A stretch of 64,000 bases of DNA from the NCBI RefSeq assembly GCF_900103415.1, contig NZ_FMXB01000001.1:160935-224934 (forward strand), written 5' to 3'. The position numbers were made by a program, and so were the translations under genes. This stretch comes from Methanobrevibacter millerae (GTDB lineage: Archaea > Methanobacteriota > Methanobacteria > Methanobacteriales > Methanobacteriaceae). The notes below the pieces were generated by a model. That model had not been told where the DNA came from. It made no database searches and was given only the letters and a program-made list of their open reading frames with translations. Below, in pieces: positions 62,373 to 64,000 of the stretch (position 1 is its first letter; each line of letters opens with the position of its first letter).

Positions 62373-63338
62373 ATGAAAACAAATTTAATTACAAAATCCA
62401 AATCATTTACCAATCCCGAATATGGCTGCAAGCCTGAAGAAAGGGAAATTAACGATTACATTTCTAAAGGAGTTATCAATCTGGACAAACCTTCCGGACC
62501 AACATCACATGAAGTAGACTCCTGGATTAAACGAATTTTAAAGCTTGACAAGACCGGCCATGGCGGTACCCTTGATCCTAAGGTCACAGGGGTTTTGCCT
62601 GTAGGACTTGCCGATGCCACCCGTGCAATTCAGCTCTTGTTAACAGCTCCAAAGGAATACGTCTGTCTTCTTACATTCCACGCAGACGTTGAGGAAAGCG
62701 AGATTCGCCGTGTTTTTGAAGAGTTCACAGGAAAGATTTTCCAGTTGCCTCCTGTCAAGTCTGCAGTAAAGCGTGAACTGAGAACCCGTAATGTCTATTA
62801 CGCCACAATCTATGAAATAAAAGGCCGTGACGTATTGTTCAGAATAGGCTGTGAAGCCGGAACCTATGTGAGAACCTACTGCCACAACATCGGTGAAGCG
62901 CTGGGCGTCGGAGCCCATATGGCTGAACTGAGAAGAACTCAGGTTGGATCTTTTCGTGAAAGGGAGAATCTGGTTACTCTCCAGGACGTAACCGACGCAT
63001 ATCATTTCTATATTGAAGACGGTGACGAGTCATTCCTTCGTGAGGCAATAATGCCTATGGAAAGGGCGGCGGATTACCTGCCGAAAGTCATTCTTAAGGA
63101 TTCTGCCGTGGATGCAATCTGTCATGGGGCCGATTTGGCAAGCGGCGGAGTAGCTTACCTGTCTGATAATATTAAAAAGGGTGATATAGTAGCTATTGAA
63201 ACCCTCAAGGGTGAACTTGTCGGTGCCGGTAACGCATTGTTTGACAGCGACGGGATTCTTGAAGCCGAAGGCGGTTTTGTAGTCAATACCTCCAAAGTAT
63301 TAATGAAACCGGACACCTATCCAAGGCTATGGAAATAG
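62373..63338 (+). CDS. cbf5: RNA-guided pseudouridine synthase Cbf5/TruB
   Basis: 321 residues; catalytic subunit of H/ACA RNPs and of tRNA U55 pseudouridylation in archaea. N-terminal extension, GVINLDKPSGPTSHEVDSWI, KTGHGGTLDPKVTGVLPVGL with the catalytic aspartate, RCEAGTYVRTYCHNIG-like stretch (GCEAGTYVRTYCHN), and a C-terminal PUA domain from about residue 240 (GADLASGGVAYLSDNIKKGD). Only a weak AGGT precedes the ATG. Partners Nop10, Gar1 and L7Ae are elsewhere. Confidence 0.96.
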   Translation: MKTNLITKSKSFTNPEYGCKPEEREINDYISKGVINLDKPSGPTSHEVDSWIKRILKLDKTGHGGTLDPKVTGVLPVGLADATRAIQLLLTAPKEYVCLLTFHADVEESEIRRVFEEFTGKIFQLPPVKSAVKRELRTRNVYYATIYEIKGRDVLFRIGCEAGTYVRTYCHNIGEALGVGAHMAELRRTQVGSFRERENLVTLQDVTDAYHFYIEDGDESFLREAIMPMERAADYLPKVILKDSAVDAICHGADLASGGVAYLSDNIKKGDIVAIETLKGELVGAGNALFDSDGILEAEGGFVVNTSKVLMKPDTYPRLWK

Positions 63339-63357
63339 CTTTTAGCTATTATCTTTT
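63334..63357 (+). terminator. cbf5 terminator, end of the superoperon
   Basis: AATAGCT (63334-63340), TTT, AGCTATT (63344-63350), then a five-T run. The stop codon is in the left arm. Confidence 0.7.
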
Positions 63358-63422
63358 TACACTTTTTATTTTTATAGTTACTAACCAAACTTTTATTATA
63401 GATGACTGACAAATAATAAATT

Positions 63423-63905
63423 ATGTCAGGCAAATCTAAAATTAATGTTTTTAACAAAATGACAAAAACTGCTTTAGATGAAGAAATAAGTGCTTATGTG
63501 GCTTATCATAGGTACTATCAGAGGTTAATTGCAGTTAAAATAGTTAGTGAAGGAAATACAATTGCAGATGCTGCAAATATATTGGGAAAATCCTATCAAA
63601 CAGTCCACAGATGGATAAAAATTTGCGAATCTGAAGGATTAGAAGGATTAAAACCATCATTTGGCGGAGGGAGGCCATCAAAATTAAATTATGATCAATT
63701 AATTGAATTAGATAAAATCATTGAAGAAACACCAAATATGTCAATGAAAGATGTACATCTTCTTGTTAATGAAAAATTTAATGTAGATTATAGTTTAAAG
63801 CAAATAGGAAAAATTGTGAGGAAATTAGGATACAATTACAGTAAAGCATATCCTAAATTTTCGAAATCTCCTGAAGATGCAGAAGAACAGCTAAAAAAAA
63901 CTTAG
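63423..63905 (+). CDS. IS630-family transposase, N-terminal helix-turn-helix part
   Basis: 160 residues. HTH part with YYQRLIAVKIVSEGNTIADA, ILGKSYQTVHRWIKICESEG and the conserved LKPSFGGGRPSKL linker, then a second winged part (MKDVHLLVNEKFNVDYSLKQ) and VRKLGYNYSKAYP, the IS630/Tc1-mariner layout. It stops right after an eight-A run (63893-63900). In the -1 frame the protein goes on (NLEEHNL, then VLFDEASFQNEPYTQKSLYK), the start of the DDE catalytic domain, to the window end. Confidence 0.85.
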   Translation: MSGKSKINVFNKMTKTALDEEISAYVAYHRYYQRLIAVKIVSEGNTIADAANILGKSYQTVHRWIKICESEGLEGLKPSFGGGRPSKLNYDQLIELDKIIEETPNMSMKDVHLLVNEKFNVDYSLKQIGKIVRKLGYNYSKAYPKFSKSPEDAEEQLKKT

Positions 63906-64000
63906 AAGAACACAATTTATCTTCAAAAGATATTATTGTCTTATTTGATGAAGCATCCTTCCAAAATGAACCCTACACTCAAAAATCATTATATAAAAAA
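63423..64000 (+). mobile_element. IS630-type insertion sequence, truncated by window edge
   Basis: The transposase begins 85 bases after the cbf5 stop and the element runs off the right edge, so only the left side is seen. The terminal inverted repeat cannot be set without the right end; it should lie between 63358 and 63422. IS630 elements duplicate the target TA. The catalytic FDEASFQNEP part (about 63946-63975) is in the -1 frame relative to the first part. Confidence 0.75.

Overview
The window looks like a piece of chromosome from a methanogenic archaeon of the Methanobacteriales, most probably Methanobrevibacter. The evidence is the methanogenesis genes (heterodisulfide reductase HdrCB, a formylmethanofuran dehydrogenase-type polyferredoxin, the methanopterin enzyme RFAP synthase), large secreted Ig-repeat adhesins with pseudomurein-binding repeats and pseudomurein-peptidase-like domains, the euryarchaeal ribosomal protein order, an archaeal SRP RNA, AT-rich intergenic DNA, TTTATATA promoter boxes and GGTGAT/GGAGG ribosome binding sites. 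The first gene is cut by the left edge and an IS630-type element is cut by the right edge.

Layout. 1-7839: housekeeping genes (xseAB, a small EamA-like permease, RFAP synthase, a Cas4/RecB-like nuclease, mtnA-type isomerase, KamA aminomutase, Trm5, DphB). 7840-8547: a gene-free stretch that I read as two tandem paralogous small RNA genes on the minus strand, each with its own promoter and three conserved hairpins. 8548-12291: a 1247-residue adhesin-like protein. 12292-15160: a 51-residue ribbon-helix-helix protein, a coiled-coil/PsbP-like gene pair and a TGT-like protein. 15264-20423: hdrC (with a long acidic extension), hdrB, DUF749, DUF2096, phosphoesterase, 2-phosphoglycerate kinase and a CBS protein. 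20719-21178: SRP RNA and tRNA-Ser(GCU). 21185-24791: minus-strand CDF transporter, aminotransferase and radical SAM protein. 25255-31468: two tandem adhesins ending in a Cys-His-Asp transglutaminase-like domain; only the first keeps pseudomurein-binding repeats. 31547-45265: CoaD, ferredoxin plus polyferredoxin, two class III signal peptide proteins, RqcH/NFACT, DUF2070, fumarase beta subunit, an MJ0158-type PLP enzyme, BirA, PycA and a METTL5-like methyltransferase. 45515-63338: a SPOUT methyltransferase followed by the large ribosomal superoperon (uL3 to uL15, SecY, AdkA, EMC3-like protein, eL34, Cmk, eL14, Cbf5).

How it fits together. The HdrCB block and the polyferredoxin serve electron transfer in methanogenesis. 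The adhesins face the pseudomurein wall, and the last two could also cut or remodel it. PycA and BirA form a biotin pair on the anaplerotic route, and fumarase belongs to the same partial TCA pathway. The ribosomal block also carries the protein-insertion machinery (SecY, EMC3-like) and RNA-modifying enzymes (SPOUT, Cbf5).

The least expected signals are the twin minus-strand RNAs with an anti-Shine-Dalgarno-like loop, the missing canonical start codons of the two tandem adhesins (a conserved ribosome binding site stands in front of AUU in both), and several perfect palindromes placed between or beside TATA boxes and start codons.
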